A stretch of 64,000 nt of DNA from Gammaproteobacteria bacterium UBA5078. Lineage in GTDB: Bacteria; Pseudomonadota; Gammaproteobacteria; Pseudomonadales; Pseudohongiellaceae. This document shows, piece after piece, positions 48,814-57,083 of the stretch. The translations under genes were made by a program, and so were the position numbers. A model generated the notes under the pieces. That model was not told the DNA's origin. It worked only from the letters and a program-made list of their open reading frames with translations, and did no database searches. Numbering within the stretch: the first letter of the stretch is position 1; each line of letters opens with the position of its first letter. The stretch spans positions 254,442 through 318,441 of the forward strand of contig DIAM01000020.1 in the NCBI GenBank assembly GCA_002416505.1. The letters run 5' to 3'.

Positions 48814-49263
48814 GTGCTGGATAGAAAGACTGCTGCCGATATATATCTTGGAATTCTTGTTGAGTGGGAAAGAACTTATAAACTTTTGCCAGAAAAAGGG
48901 AATTTTGATATTCGGAGTAAAGAGTTTTTAGCGTTTAAACGAACAAGTTCCTTAGAAGTACTAACATACGAGAATGCTACATTATCAGATGAAGCTATAT
49001 CGTCAAGAACTGAACTTCACTCTCAACCAAAGCAGATAGTTTTGTTTCAGAAAGGCTCTAATAGCAGAGCTAGAGGCTTGTTTAAGCACATAAGAAATTC
49101 GATTGCTCATAGTCATGTTGAAAGAGTAAAAATAAAAAATAAGTGGTTTATTTGCTTCAATGCAAAAAACGATAAAGGAAAACAAGTTTTTCATGCGCAG
49201 CTAATGCAAAATAAACTAACTCCTTTTATTTCAGCATTGAAGTCAACAGTAAAAAACGTGTAA
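48814..49263 (+). CDS. HEPN-family protein (pEK499_p136-like)
   Basis: 149 residues from GTG at 48814, with GAGG 5 nt upstream. The segment LFKHIRNSIAHSHV carries the HEPN catalytic Rx4H (R94-H99), matching the pEK499_p136 HEPN group found on plasmids. HEPN proteins of this size are often metal-independent RNases in toxin or abortive-infection roles. No MNT or other antitoxin partner is adjacent. It sits alone between two attC-like sites, so it looks like an integron gene cassette. Confidence 0.72.
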   Translation: MLDRKTAADIYLGILVEWERTYKLLPEKGNFDIRSKEFLAFKRTSSLEVLTYENATLSDEAISSRTELHSQPKQIVLFQKGSNSRARGLFKHIRNSIAHSHVERVKIKNKWFICFNAKNDKGKQVFHAQLMQNKLTPFISALKSTVKNV

Positions 49264-49312
49264 CAAATCATCCCAATCGACGCCAACGGCGCACTTAAGG
49301 CGAGCGTTAGCC
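49258..49312 (+). other. attC-like integron recombination site
   Basis: GTGTAAC (49258-49264) overlaps the HEPN stop codon and GTTAGCC (49306-49312, preceded by GC) is a near-consensus R' (GTTRRRY with one deviation). The interior is laid out like the aadA1 attC as I remember it: TAACAA, CGACGCC, GGCGC, CTTAAG, GAGCGTTAG in the same order and spacing, 55 bp in all. With the site at 48738 it frames a single cassette. Confidence 0.65.
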
Positions 49313-49333
49313 ATCACAACTAAGGTTATGCCT

Positions 49334-49951
49334 ATGGCCTCGATATTCGACGAATCTGATGATCTAGCTGAAGAGTTGATGGCGTTGATCGACTTACCTC
49401 TCTTTGATGATTCGCCTCGAATCCAAACCAGTGATGTCGCATGCTCACTTTCTCTGGAACATTGGACATCGGCAAGAGCGCTTCTACATTCAGGTTTACT
49501 GGCATCGGCCATCGTTGTTCATCGATCCCAATTTGAAGCGCTCGTTCGTTCAATTTGGCTGCTATACGCTGCAGCTGAAGATCAACTTTCAAAGCTGACT
49601 AACACCCTCTCGCTAGAGTCTGAGCAGGCGGCAAAGAACATGCCTCAAACAGCAGATATGATGCAGGCTTTAGCCATAAAGGCGCCTCCACAGGCATACG
49701 ATGCACTATCTCGGTTTAAGGAGAGCTCATGGAAAGCATTGAACTCCTACGCGCATGCCGGCATCCATCCCATTCGCCGACACGGTGACGGATACCCTGT
49801 CCAATTAATCCATGATGCTCTTCGCAATGCAAACGGCCTGGCAGTACTCAGTTGCATGCAAGCTGCAGTCCTTTCCGGACAGCAACCGCTGCAGCGCAAC
49901 ATCGTGGCCGCGGCTAACAAGAGACCGTCATGCATGCCCCCTCCGCTTTGA
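49334..49951 (+). CDS. DUF6988-like protein
   Basis: 205 residues from the ATG at 49334 (AAGG 8 nt upstream; an ATG at 49328 is too close). All-helical pattern with HRSQFEALVRSIWLLYAA and SSWKALNSYAHAGIHPIRRHGDGYP, which I recall from DUF6988 proteins. The family is uncharacterised; the SYAHAGIHPIRRH segment is its likely functional core. It begins 22 bp after the second attC-like site, but no attC-like site follows, so it is not clearly a cassette. Confidence 0.55.
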   Translation: MASIFDESDDLAEELMALIDLPLFDDSPRIQTSDVACSLSLEHWTSARALLHSGLLASAIVVHRSQFEALVRSIWLLYAAAEDQLSKLTNTLSLESEQAAKNMPQTADMMQALAIKAPPQAYDALSRFKESSWKALNSYAHAGIHPIRRHGDGYPVQLIHDALRNANGLAVLSCMQAAVLSGQQPLQRNIVAAANKRPSCMPPPL

Positions 49952-50067
49952 CGGCGAACAATAAATAGCACGTGAGCGGCAAAATAGTGAGAGCTCCGTC
50001 TATGGGGCTTTTGTGCTGTTCCAAGCCTCCTCATAACCATCGACTGACGGCGGGGAGAAACAAAGGG

Positions 50068-50156
50068 GGTAAAGGCGGCGAAGGTGGTGTTTGCCCCCCC
50101 GAAATGCCGGAATTCAACACGGCGGCACCGGCTTCACCGCCTTCCCCACCTTTTTT
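50068..50156. repeat. GGTGG-rich imperfect inverted repeat, copy A
   Basis: Left arm 50068-50089 (GGTAAAGGCGGCGAAGGTGG...) and right arm 50126-50150, whose reverse complement reads GGTGGGGAAGGCGGTGAAGC, ending in T6. The same design recurs at 53951-54022. It could be a terminator for the minus-strand or plus-strand neighbour, or an iteron-like replication site (see findings). Confidence 0.6.
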
Positions 50157-50222
50157 CGGCCGCTCCGGTGTGGGTACCTCCCTTACGTCACCCCACAAAG
50201 AGGAGTTCATTTCCTAGGTTGA

Positions 50223-51080
50223 TCATCGCCCTTTCAAATAATTACCCGCGTCGTCATCTTCGTCTTGAAAATCACATGGCCCGTAATCTAGCTCGTCATT
50301 GTACGAGTCATGTACAGTACGTTCCTTGGCACGTTCATCCGCATTGCCCCTATCATCAATCAGTGTAAATCGCGGCTTCCATCCATCCGCCTCATTGTAT
50401 GGCGTGAAGGGATCCTCCGTAAGCCCTGTGAGTTTTTTCAAACAACCTCTGAGCTTGCAGATCGCGGTTTTATCACTAGCAGCGGGAGTCTTACTTTTCG
50501 GGTACTTGATTTTTTTACTTAGCCCCAGCAATAAACCACCTAGATTGTTTGGGACATTCTTACGGCTACCCATAAGGCCGATGTCTTGAAAAGAAGAACT
50601 CCGACGTTTTTCCTTACCTAACCAAAATCCAATTTTGTGTCCTGCATAGATCTTAATCTTTACCTTATCCCAAGCGACCTCAACGGGAGTTGTGCTGTGA
50701 TCTCCAATGTCAGGCACTTGTATTCCAAATCTAAAAGCTGCCCATTCGTTAAGGCTTCCCAATGACACGAGAGTCTGGCCGGTTGATTTATCCGTGGTGA
50801 GCTTCAAATCTGGCTCTGAATGCTCTATCCCTTTTTGAAGACTCTCCATCAATGATTCGGCAAGCTGGTGTCTCGCCTCGCAGCTGTTTGCCCAACAAGC
50901 TATGAGCTCCAGCTCTTCACTGGCCAAGCCATCATTCTGGGCACTTTCATAAGTGCCTTCAGCATCCTCCAAAAACGATGCAGTCATATCCAGCAGCGTG
51001 AAGCCTTCCGGGATGTAGTCAAAATTGATAAGGCGCGCCACCGCCTGCTCAACGGTCAGGAACCCAGCGGTTTCAGTCAT
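50223..51080 (-). CDS. unknown protein divergent from the primase-helicase
   Basis: 285 residues; GAGGG lies 8 nt before the ATG on the minus strand. N-terminal helical part, a central patch with WDKVKIKIYAGHKIGFWLG, a basic segment (KKIKYPKSK) and a strongly acidic C-terminus (DFQDEDDDAGNY). No known domain recognised. Its divergent placement beside a replication gene suggests a copy-control or regulatory protein, but that is positional inference only. Confidence 0.6.
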   Translation of the reverse strand: MTETAGFLTVEQAVARLINFDYIPEGFTLLDMTASFLEDAEGTYESAQNDGLASEELELIACWANSCEARHQLAESLMESLQKGIEHSEPDLKLTTDKSTGQTLVSLGSLNEWAAFRFGIQVPDIGDHSTTPVEVAWDKVKIKIYAGHKIGFWLGKEKRRSSSFQDIGLMGSRKNVPNNLGGLLLGLSKKIKYPKSKTPAASDKTAICKLRGCLKKLTGLTEDPFTPYNEADGWKPRFTLIDDRGNADERAKERTVHDSYNDELDYGPCDFQDEDDDAGNYLKGR

Positions 51081-51370
51081 TCAATAAACCCTCAATAACG
51101 GCAAGTATCCGCTGTGTCATCAATGGAACAAACGTCATTCTTCACTTTCCGCATGCGTCGAAGTTACCGGAAACCTTTACGTCTCCAACTATTTACCACA
51201 GCAATATCAAAGAGCTACGCCTTTCAAGCCCAAGCTGGGTTACTGGTAACGCTTAGTTGTTGTAGGTGAAGAATGTTAGCCATTTTAAGTGCTGCCTTCC
51301 TCATCTCCAAACGACTTCAGTCTTAGGTGAACTGAGGGAAATTAAGTGATCTGCACATAGGAACAGAAGT
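51081..51370. promoter_or_regulatory. divergent control region of the replication module
   Basis: 290 bp between the two divergent genes. It holds a GTTACTGGTAAC dyad near 51239-51250, preceded by a related GTTACCGG (about 51164), and two AGGTGAA motifs (about 51266 and 51326). These could be operator or origin elements. No gene is seen. Confidence 0.4.
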
Positions 51371-53938
51371 ATGACAAATTCTACAAAGAGGCTAGATGAC
51401 AAAGCTCCAAGTGTCGACAAGCCTATCGACATAACCAACGCCGATTTTATGGCAGGGGTGTTTCACAAGCTACCCGACGGCGCATCCCCCGCCATCTGCT
51501 CAAAAACTGGCGATCCGACGACCGGTGGGTGGCCAGCCACACGATGGGACCCATCCAATGAAACGCTGGATGTAAACCGCAACAACTACTTCAATTACTC
51601 CAGCTTCAAACTCGGCGGCGATGGTCAGTTCAACGTCCGCAAGGATAATTTCGCCGCCTTGCACTGTATCGTGCTCGATGATGTCGGAACGAAGATACCG
51701 GCGGAAACAGTCAGCAATGTCACGCCGTCATGGAAACTGGGGACCAGCCCGGGCAACTATCAGGTAGGGTTCATTCTTACCGATCCAGTCACCGATCTGG
51801 CCGATGTGATCCGGCTCCAGAAGGCGATCATAGCCAAAGGTTTGAGTGATCCAGGGACTACAGGCCCGAGCCACTATGTCCGCCTGCCCGTCGCCATTAA
51901 CGGTAAACAGAAATATGCAACAGTGGATGGGCGGCCGTTTCGTTGTCGATTGTCTGAGTGGCGACCCGAAGTTCGCTTCAGCGTTGAGAGGCTCGTCGAA
52001 AGCTTGGGCCTGGAATTAGTGCCTAGTGAGCTTCAGCCCAGCGACGAACAGAGCGGAGTCCTCGTAGCGAACGATGTTCTGATTCCGAGCGCCCAGGAAA
52101 ATCCCATAATTACCGCCCTCAAATCTCGCGGCCTATACAAAACTCCGCTGGGCGAAGGTAAGCACGACATCACCTGCCCGTGGGTGGGCGAACACACTGA
52201 TGCGATCGACTCGGGAGCCGCTTACTTTGAACCCGACGATCAGTACTCGGTAGGTGGCTTCCGTTGCCTCCACTCACACGGCGATCGCTATGGAATAAAG
52301 CAACTCGCTGAACGATTGGAAGTATCGATTTACGTCGCGAAAAATAAATCCCGGATTCGTGTCACCAACGGTGAATTACACTCAGTGGTTCAGGCCGCCG
52401 AGAAAGTATTGGCCAATCGTGGGAGACATTATCAATACGGGGGACTGATCGTGTCGGTATTCACAGATCCGGCCACCGGCAATCCTTCCATCAAAGAGAC
52501 TAAAATCTCCGTTTTGACCAAAGAATTATCCCAAGCCACAAGCTGGGAGAAGCCGAATGGGAATGCCGGCGTTTACGTGCCGTGTGACCCACCCGCTCGC
52601 CACGTGGCCATCCTCGCCGACTCTCAGCATTATGATTACCTGCCCATATTGGAAGGCGTGGCCAGACAGCCATACTTTCGCGAATCCGATGGAGAGCTTG
52701 TAACCCTGTCGGGCTACGATTCCGCAGCCAAAATTTTCGGTGTGTTCGACACAAAGCTATTCCCCATTTCCGAGCCTACGCCCGAAGCGGCAAGGGAAGC
52801 GCTGGAATTATTATCGGATTTACTCTCCGAATTTCACTTCGTCAATGAAACAGATAAGGCGGCGGCCTTGTCTGCAATCTTCACTGCGACAACACGTCAA
52901 TCCTACGATCTTGCGCCGGCCTTTCACGTTAAGGCCGCCGTGTTCGGCAGCGGGAAATCGTACCTTTGCGAAATGATCGGGTATTTCGCGGGCCCAGACG
53001 GGACCGAAAAGGTCAGTTATCCCAAAACGTCTGAGGAGGCAACTAAGGTCATTCTTGCTCTATTACTGAAGAGCCCGGCCGGAATTGAATTTGATGACAT
53101 GGACACCGACTGGACACCCCACGGCGTGATAAACCGGATGATGACATCACCCAAGATCACGGACCGTATCCTCGGTGTGAGCAAGACGGCGACGGTGAGT
53201 ACACGCACACTCATACTCGGCTCCGGCAATAACGTTGGACCAGTTCGAGACCTCTTACGTCGTGTGCTGACCATCAACATAGATGCACGTTGCGCCAACC
53301 CCGCGATGTTGTCGTACACAAAGCGACCGGCGGAGATGGTGAAGCAGAACCGCGGTAAGTATATAGCCTGTGTACTGACCATTATCCTCGCGTGGCGAGC
53401 GGCCGGGTCACCGCGGGAAGGAGCCGGCAACATCGCTTCCTACGGCGGCGCATGGTCGGACTACTGCCGCTACCCGTTGACGTGGCTGGGACTCCCCGAC
53501 CCAGTCACTTCCCTTCTCGATCAGATCAGACACGATCCCGACGCTGAGGCTCTGGGCAACCTCATGACCGCATGGCTGGCTGAGTTCGGCAATGCCCCCA
53601 CAACGGTGCGTAGAGCCGTGGAACGTGCCAAAGCGGACTATTCCAACGATCTCATGGATGCCATACGCGAATTCCCGATAGAAGAACGCGGCACCATAAA
53701 TAACTCTAAATTCGGGTGGTTTTTGAAAAAGAACGCCAATCGCATAGTGGACGGACATTACTTCCAAAAGGCGACAGCTGACGGCCGCGTCGCATGGCAA
53801 GTCCTCGCAATGAAGTCCCCCGACGCAACGGCGACGGGCACCACCCACAGCGGCGATTCTGAGATTGACGAAGGGCCCGAAGCGACCGAAATCGATGACC
53901 CGAATGCGACGGATTTTTTAGATGACGGGAAGTACTGA
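51371..53938 (+). CDS. primase-helicase of an integrative element
   Basis: 855 residues. The N-terminal ~230 resemble a RepB/AEP-type primase: catalytic-looking LDDVG (D103-D104) after beta-strand ALHCIV, then NYQVGFIL and PSHYVRLP. A C-terminal superfamily 3-like ATPase has Walker A FGSGKS (K529), an acidic Walker B IEFDDMD (575-576) and TLILGSGNN as a sensor-like strand. Together it would prime and unwind an excised circular element, analogous to P4 alpha. AGGA lies 7 nt upstream of the ATG. It is flanked by GGTGG-rich repeats. Confidence 0.72.
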   Translation: MTNSTKRLDDKAPSVDKPIDITNADFMAGVFHKLPDGASPAICSKTGDPTTGGWPATRWDPSNETLDVNRNNYFNYSSFKLGGDGQFNVRKDNFAALHCIVLDDVGTKIPAETVSNVTPSWKLGTSPGNYQVGFILTDPVTDLADVIRLQKAIIAKGLSDPGTTGPSHYVRLPVAINGKQKYATVDGRPFRCRLSEWRPEVRFSVERLVESLGLELVPSELQPSDEQSGVLVANDVLIPSAQENPIITALKSRGLYKTPLGEGKHDITCPWVGEHTDAIDSGAAYFEPDDQYSVGGFRCLHSHGDRYGIKQLAERLEVSIYVAKNKSRIRVTNGELHSVVQAAEKVLANRGRHYQYGGLIVSVFTDPATGNPSIKETKISVLTKELSQATSWEKPNGNAGVYVPCDPPARHVAILADSQHYDYLPILEGVARQPYFRESDGELVTLSGYDSAAKIFGVFDTKLFPISEPTPEAAREALELLSDLLSEFHFVNETDKAAALSAIFTATTRQSYDLAPAFHVKAAVFGSGKSYLCEMIGYFAGPDGTEKVSYPKTSEEATKVILALLLKSPAGIEFDDMDTDWTPHGVINRMMTSPKITDRILGVSKTATVSTRTLILGSGNNVGPVRDLLRRVLTINIDARCANPAMLSYTKRPAEMVKQNRGKYIACVLTIILAWRAAGSPREGAGNIASYGGAWSDYCRYPLTWLGLPDPVTSLLDQIRHDPDAEALGNLMTAWLAEFGNAPTTVRRAVERAKADYSNDLMDAIREFPIEERGTINNSKFGWFLKKNANRIVDGHYFQKATADGRVAWQVLAMKSPDATATGTTHSGDSEIDEGPEATEIDDPNATDFLDDGKY

Positions 53939-53950
53939 GGGGCCCAAGGG

Positions 53951-54022
53951 AAGGTGGTGAAGGCGGTGATGGTGGTGTTACTACGGCGGCCCACCGGCTT
54001 CGCCACCTTTACCGCCTTTTTT
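53951..54022. repeat. GGTGG-rich imperfect inverted repeat, copy B
   Basis: Left arm 53951-53977 (AAGGTGGTGAAGGCGGTGAT...) and right arm 53991-54018, whose reverse complement reads AAGGCGGTAAAGGTGGCGAA, ending in T6. It begins 12 bp after the primase-helicase stop and is the counterpart of 50068-50156. Confidence 0.65.
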
Positions 54023-54087
54023 CCGCCGCCGGAGCCCCATGGGAGTCCTTTTTACACGAACAACAACCAATTTATCAGGAGATACAA

Positions 54088-54339
54088 ATGAAAGAGATAG
54101 AAACGTTAAGTGAGCTCGACCAAGCAATCATCGCGGAAGCCAATCACGCTATGCCCAGCCTAACCTCAGGTAAGCCTTACAAGATGAAAGACTTCTGCAG
54201 CGAAAGGTTCTTAGAGGAATTCGATGAGGTACTACCGTTTATAGGACAGCGATTCGCCTACCTCGTAAGCCTAAAACATCTTCCCTTGGTTTTTGTCGGT
54301 AAGGACGACCGAAACCACAGAATCTATAGAAAACTTTAA
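54088..54339 (+). CDS. small protein co-transcribed with the integrase
   Basis: 83 residues; AGGAG precedes the ATG by about 7 nt. The core GKPYKMKDFCSERFLEEF...GQRFAYLV with a C-terminal KDDRNHRIYRKL recalls DUF1413-type small proteins. Its TAA is part of the integrase Shine-Dalgarno (TAAGGAG), so the two are tightly linked. It may regulate or assist recombination (excisionase position), but it has no clear helix-turn-helix. Confidence 0.6.
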   Translation: MKEIETLSELDQAIIAEANHAMPSLTSGKPYKMKDFCSERFLEEFDEVLPFIGQRFAYLVSLKHLPLVFVGKDDRNHRIYRKL

Positions 54340-54349
54340 GGAGTTAGTC

Positions 54350-55531
54350 ATGCCAGTAATCCAATTAACGCCAGACTTTATACGGAACATCACCACACTA
54401 GAAGGAAAATCCAGAACGGAGTGGTGCGATAAAAATCAAAGAGGTCTGTACTGCGAAAGCAGAGCCACTTCGCCCGGTGAGGGTACGTACTATCTACGCT
54501 ATAAGGACAAAGGGGGTAAGACACGGCATTTCAGATTGGGGACCACAAAGCAGATCACTCTTGTCCAGGCACGCTCGATGGCGAAGGAGAAGCAAGCGGA
54601 AGTTCGCTTGGGAGCAGACCCCAGCGGTGACTTGCGTAAACAGAAGGAGGTTATAACATTCGCGGAGTTTTCAAAGTCCTATTTGGATTATGTGCGGCCA
54701 AGGAAAAAGTCATACCGTGATGATGAAATAAGGCTGGGGAAAATGCTGCCTGTGCTGGGGCACTACCCTCTCAATAAAATAGACAGACTATTGTTGGTGC
54801 AATATCAACTGTCTCTCGCTCAGTCTGGATTGAGACCGGCCACCAACAACCACTACATTCGGCTGCTGAGGTACGCGCTAAATTTGGGGGTCGACTGGGG
54901 CTTGATAAAGACAAATCCGGCTTCGCGCATGAAGCTTCTACCTGAGGACAATAGACAAAACCCAAGCCTTTCGGAGGAACAAATGAAAAAGCTCCTTTCA
55001 GTTCTGCGAAACGATGAGCACCCTGTGAGTCACTTAGCACTACTGCTTCTCAGTACCGGAACGCGCAAAAGTGAGGCGATGAAGTCGGTATGGTCGGATT
55101 TCGATTTGCCGAATAAGGTATGGTACGTCAATCGAGCTTACGCAAAATCCGGAAAAACAAGGGCCGTGCCTCTGAGCGACACCGCGTTAGCTGTATTGGA
55201 AAAGCTTAAGACGGCAGATGGGTCAGGCCCGCTCTTCACGATAGCCACGGTGGATAAGAAATGGAGGAAGCTGAAAGAAGAGGCGGGTGTCAGTTTCCTG
55301 ACCCTTCACTCACTCAGACACCTATACGCTACGAGCCTCATAAACACTGGATCCACCTTGTATGTTGTGCAGAAGATACTCGGGCATTCAAGCCCCATCG
55401 TCACGGAAAGATATTCCCACCTCACAAACAAAGGGCTTTTGGACGCGGCCCGAAGAACCGATGCAGCTTTTGAACCCTCAACCCCAAAAACCTCCCCGCC
55501 CACCCTCAAACTCATAGGCAGCGGCTCCTGA
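54350..55531 (+). CDS. int: tyrosine recombinase / integrase
   Basis: 393 residues from the ATG at 54350 (AAGGAG 6 nt upstream). An arm-type DNA-binding N-terminus (about 45-100), a SAM-like core-binding domain (100-200) and the catalytic domain with R239 (STGTRKSE), K267, H320-x-x-R323 (HSLRH), H346 (LGHSS) and nucleophile Y355 (ERYSH). All catalytic residues are present. It would integrate or excise the element, likely at a tRNA. It lacks the IntI-specific insertion and is too long for an integron integrase, so it does not explain the attC-like sites. Confidence 0.9.
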   Translation: MPVIQLTPDFIRNITTLEGKSRTEWCDKNQRGLYCESRATSPGEGTYYLRYKDKGGKTRHFRLGTTKQITLVQARSMAKEKQAEVRLGADPSGDLRKQKEVITFAEFSKSYLDYVRPRKKSYRDDEIRLGKMLPVLGHYPLNKIDRLLLVQYQLSLAQSGLRPATNNHYIRLLRYALNLGVDWGLIKTNPASRMKLLPEDNRQNPSLSEEQMKKLLSVLRNDEHPVSHLALLLLSTGTRKSEAMKSVWSDFDLPNKVWYVNRAYAKSGKTRAVPLSDTALAVLEKLKTADGSGPLFTIATVDKKWRKLKEEAGVSFLTLHSLRHLYATSLINTGSTLYVVQKILGHSSPIVTERYSHLTNKGLLDAARRTDAAFEPSTPKTSPPTLKLIGSGS

Positions 55532-55652
55532 GAGCCCCCTATCGCCTCAACCCCCGGCCAAGGATGGCCTTCCTCAAGCCCCGCCTCCGCAGCTCACCTG
55601 CGGCCGCTGGGAAATGACTTCACAATGACCTCAATCAACTCAAGGATAATCT

Positions 55653-56123
55653 ATGCTCAAATGGCTGCGCCGAATCATCTATCTCGCTGTACTCCTCGCA
55701 ATACTGTTCTCCAACGTACTCTCACTCACGGTCTCCGCTGTCAATTTCGCCCTCACAGGATTGGTGGCCGCCACGGCGAGCCTGAAATCACTCTCCAGCT
55801 CTATAGCCTCAAACCGTAGACAAAGCTTACAACTGGAAACTCAACGCTCGGCCATACGAAAGATGGGCAAGGGCATGATCGATCGAAGCAAACGAATGGC
55901 CGCACGAAGCGTCGCCGAAATACCGTCCTCGGCCATACCGTTCGCGGGGATTGCCATTGTTGTGACCGGAACGATCTGGGAATTTAGGCAGCTTTGCGAA
56001 GGCCTGTACGATCTTGAGGAACTCTATAAGGAAGCAGAGCTTGAAGAGGAAATTGACGCAGATGTGCTTCAGACTGTATGTCATCCCTCGGGATGGTTCA
56101 CCAAAGATGTAGACGAGCAATGA
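55653..56123 (+). CDS. small membrane protein, unknown
   Basis: 156 residues with AAGGATAA upstream. One long hydrophobic N-terminal region (residues 8-45, one or two membrane segments), a basic polar middle (RSKRMAARS), a second hydrophobic segment (about 93-107, AIPFAGIAIVVTG) and an acidic C-terminus (DLEELYKEAELEEEIDAD). No family recognised. It follows the integrase by 121 bp and is closed by a strong terminator. Confidence 0.6.
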   Translation: MLKWLRRIIYLAVLLAILFSNVLSLTVSAVNFALTGLVAATASLKSLSSSIASNRRQSLQLETQRSAIRKMGKGMIDRSKRMAARSVAEIPSSAIPFAGIAIVVTGTIWEFRQLCEGLYDLEELYKEAELEEEIDADVLQTVCHPSGWFTKDVDEQ

Positions 56124-56127
56124 CTCA

Positions 56128-56194
56128 AGCCACCACATATTCAGGGTAATTCCTGGGTTTGTGGTGGCTGCATCGGCCCCATATTTTTTTTTTT
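56128..56194 (+). terminator. rho-independent terminator
   Basis: AGCCACCACA (56128-56137) pairs with TGTGGTGGCT (56160-56169), with a smaller CAGG/CCTG stem inside. A long T-run (56184-56194) follows 15 nt later. It marks the end of the integrase-side transcription unit. Confidence 0.75.
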
Positions 56195-56224
56195 GCTCTG
56201 GGCTAACCGTACGAGGCTACTCGA

Positions 56225-56302
56225 CGCCTCGACGCATCCGACGCCGGCCCAGAGGGCATGAGGCACATGGGGTGGCGCCCGGTCGTCGCGTGCGTCGGGT
56301 GG
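56225..56302 (+). repeat. 78-bp direct repeat, left copy
   Basis: It matches 60258-60335 at 73 of 78 positions. Each copy is internally an inverted repeat (GACGCA-NN-CGACG near the left end against CGTCG-NN-TGCGTC near the right end), and four of the five differences fall in or beside unpaired positions. The copies bound a 4.1-kb set of genes. The 341-bp gap 56124-56464 contains only this repeat, a terminator and the AT-rich repeats below. Confidence 0.85.
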
Positions 56303-56387
56303 CTGAGCTATGACTTTGCAGTTTCTACGCTCGACCGAACTCCGCTGGCATAGCCCCTAAGCCTTATTTGTAGATATCCATCGTAAA

Positions 56388-56421
56388 TTATATATATCTA
56401 TTGTTATTTTATATATATCTA
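56388..56421 (+). promoter_or_regulatory. AT-rich operator-like direct repeats
   Basis: TTATATATATCTA occurs at 56388-56400 and again at 56409-56421, exactly 21 bp (two helical turns) apart, with AGATAT half-motifs on either side. The position just upstream of a regulator-like gene, and the two-turn spacing, fit an autoregulatory operator. The stretch also contains likely -10 sequences. Confidence 0.55.
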
Positions 56422-56464
56422 GATATTCTGCTTGAAATCAACTACAAAACAGAGGATCGAGGCG

Positions 56465-56779
56465 ATGGAACAAGTTAGCGTACAAATACCGGCCAAGCTC
56501 TATTTCAACATTTATCAGAATCATGGCGAAAGTACTGGCCAACAGATAATTCGCACCCTTGAGGCGTTGTGTGAAGGTAACCCACCCTCATCAACCGCAA
56601 CAAGCAACAGACCCGGTCCAGGCACAATTACAGGTGAAGTCTGGCGCATAGCAGACGAATTTAAGGCTAAACACGGAGCAGGTAGCAGAACGGGAGTTGT
56701 TGAGGCATGCATGGAAGCAGGCATCAATATGAACACTGCCAGCACCCAATACTCATACTGGCTGAAAGAAAACTCGTAG
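56465..56779 (+). CDS. probable small DNA-binding regulator
   Basis: 104 residues; I choose the ATG at 56465 (GAGGA 8 nt upstream) over one 11 codons earlier. The N-terminus (EQVSVQIPAKLYFNIYQ, then a helix) looks like a ribbon-helix-helix. The C-terminal part (GEVWRIADEF, VVEACMEAGINMNTASTQYSYW) looks like a winged-helix or helix-turn-helix. First gene of a three-gene operon preceded by paired AT-rich repeats, so it may be the autoregulator. Identification is by pattern only. Confidence 0.6.
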   Translation: MEQVSVQIPAKLYFNIYQNHGESTGQQIIRTLEALCEGNPPSSTATSNRPGPGTITGEVWRIADEFKAKHGAGSRTGVVEACMEAGINMNTASTQYSYWLKENS

Positions 56780-56822
56780 GCCAAACATAGACATTTAAAA
56801 CTACAATATGAGGGCTATGATT

Positions 56823-57083
56823 ATGCTCGACAAAAAAGAGTTTATTAAGGGTACGCTTCGCCTAGCCCGCAAAATGAAATACAAAATAGAAACAAACCAA
56901 AATGACCAAGAACAAATCGACTTTGGTAACAAGAAATTGACTGTAAACCAACTCTCGTTAATGCATCCTGACATATTGCTGCCAGATGCTGATATTTCGA
57001 AGATAATAAACGCGGTCGCCCCGGGAAGGCCTTGCACTCACAAACCAATGAAAGAAATTATTGAGAACTTGAGAAGTATTTAA
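56823..57083 (+). CDS. 86-residue protein in the glycosylase-like operon, unknown
   Basis: I choose the ATG at 56823 (GAGGG 8 nt upstream); an ATG at 56817 is too close. Basic N-terminus (KKEFIKGTLRLARKMKYK) and a C-terminal IINAVAPGRPCTHKPMKEI. Its TAA overlaps the next ATG by one base (TAATG), so expression of the pair is coupled. No family recognised. Confidence 0.55.
   Translation: MLDKKEFIKGTLRLARKMKYKIETNQNDQEQIDFGNKKLTVNQLSLMHPDILLPDADISKIINAVAPGRPCTHKPMKEIIENLRSI

Noticed and set aside
49972..50217. An 81-codon open frame between the DUF6988-like gene and the primase module
   Set aside because: It runs through the GGTGG-rich inverted repeat; composition is Gly/Pro-rich from the repeat and there is no ribosome-binding site.
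54350..55531. The tyrosine recombinase as the integron integrase for the attC-like sites
   Set aside because: At 393 residues with an arm-type N-terminal domain it resembles island/phage integrases; the IntI-specific insertion between the catalytic motifs is not seen.
55532..55652. An attachment site directly after the integrase matching the tRNA 3' end
   Set aside because: No copy of the tRNA T-arm/acceptor sequence is present there; only two short dyads (GGCC-N6-GGCC and CCGCA-N7-TGCGG) are seen.
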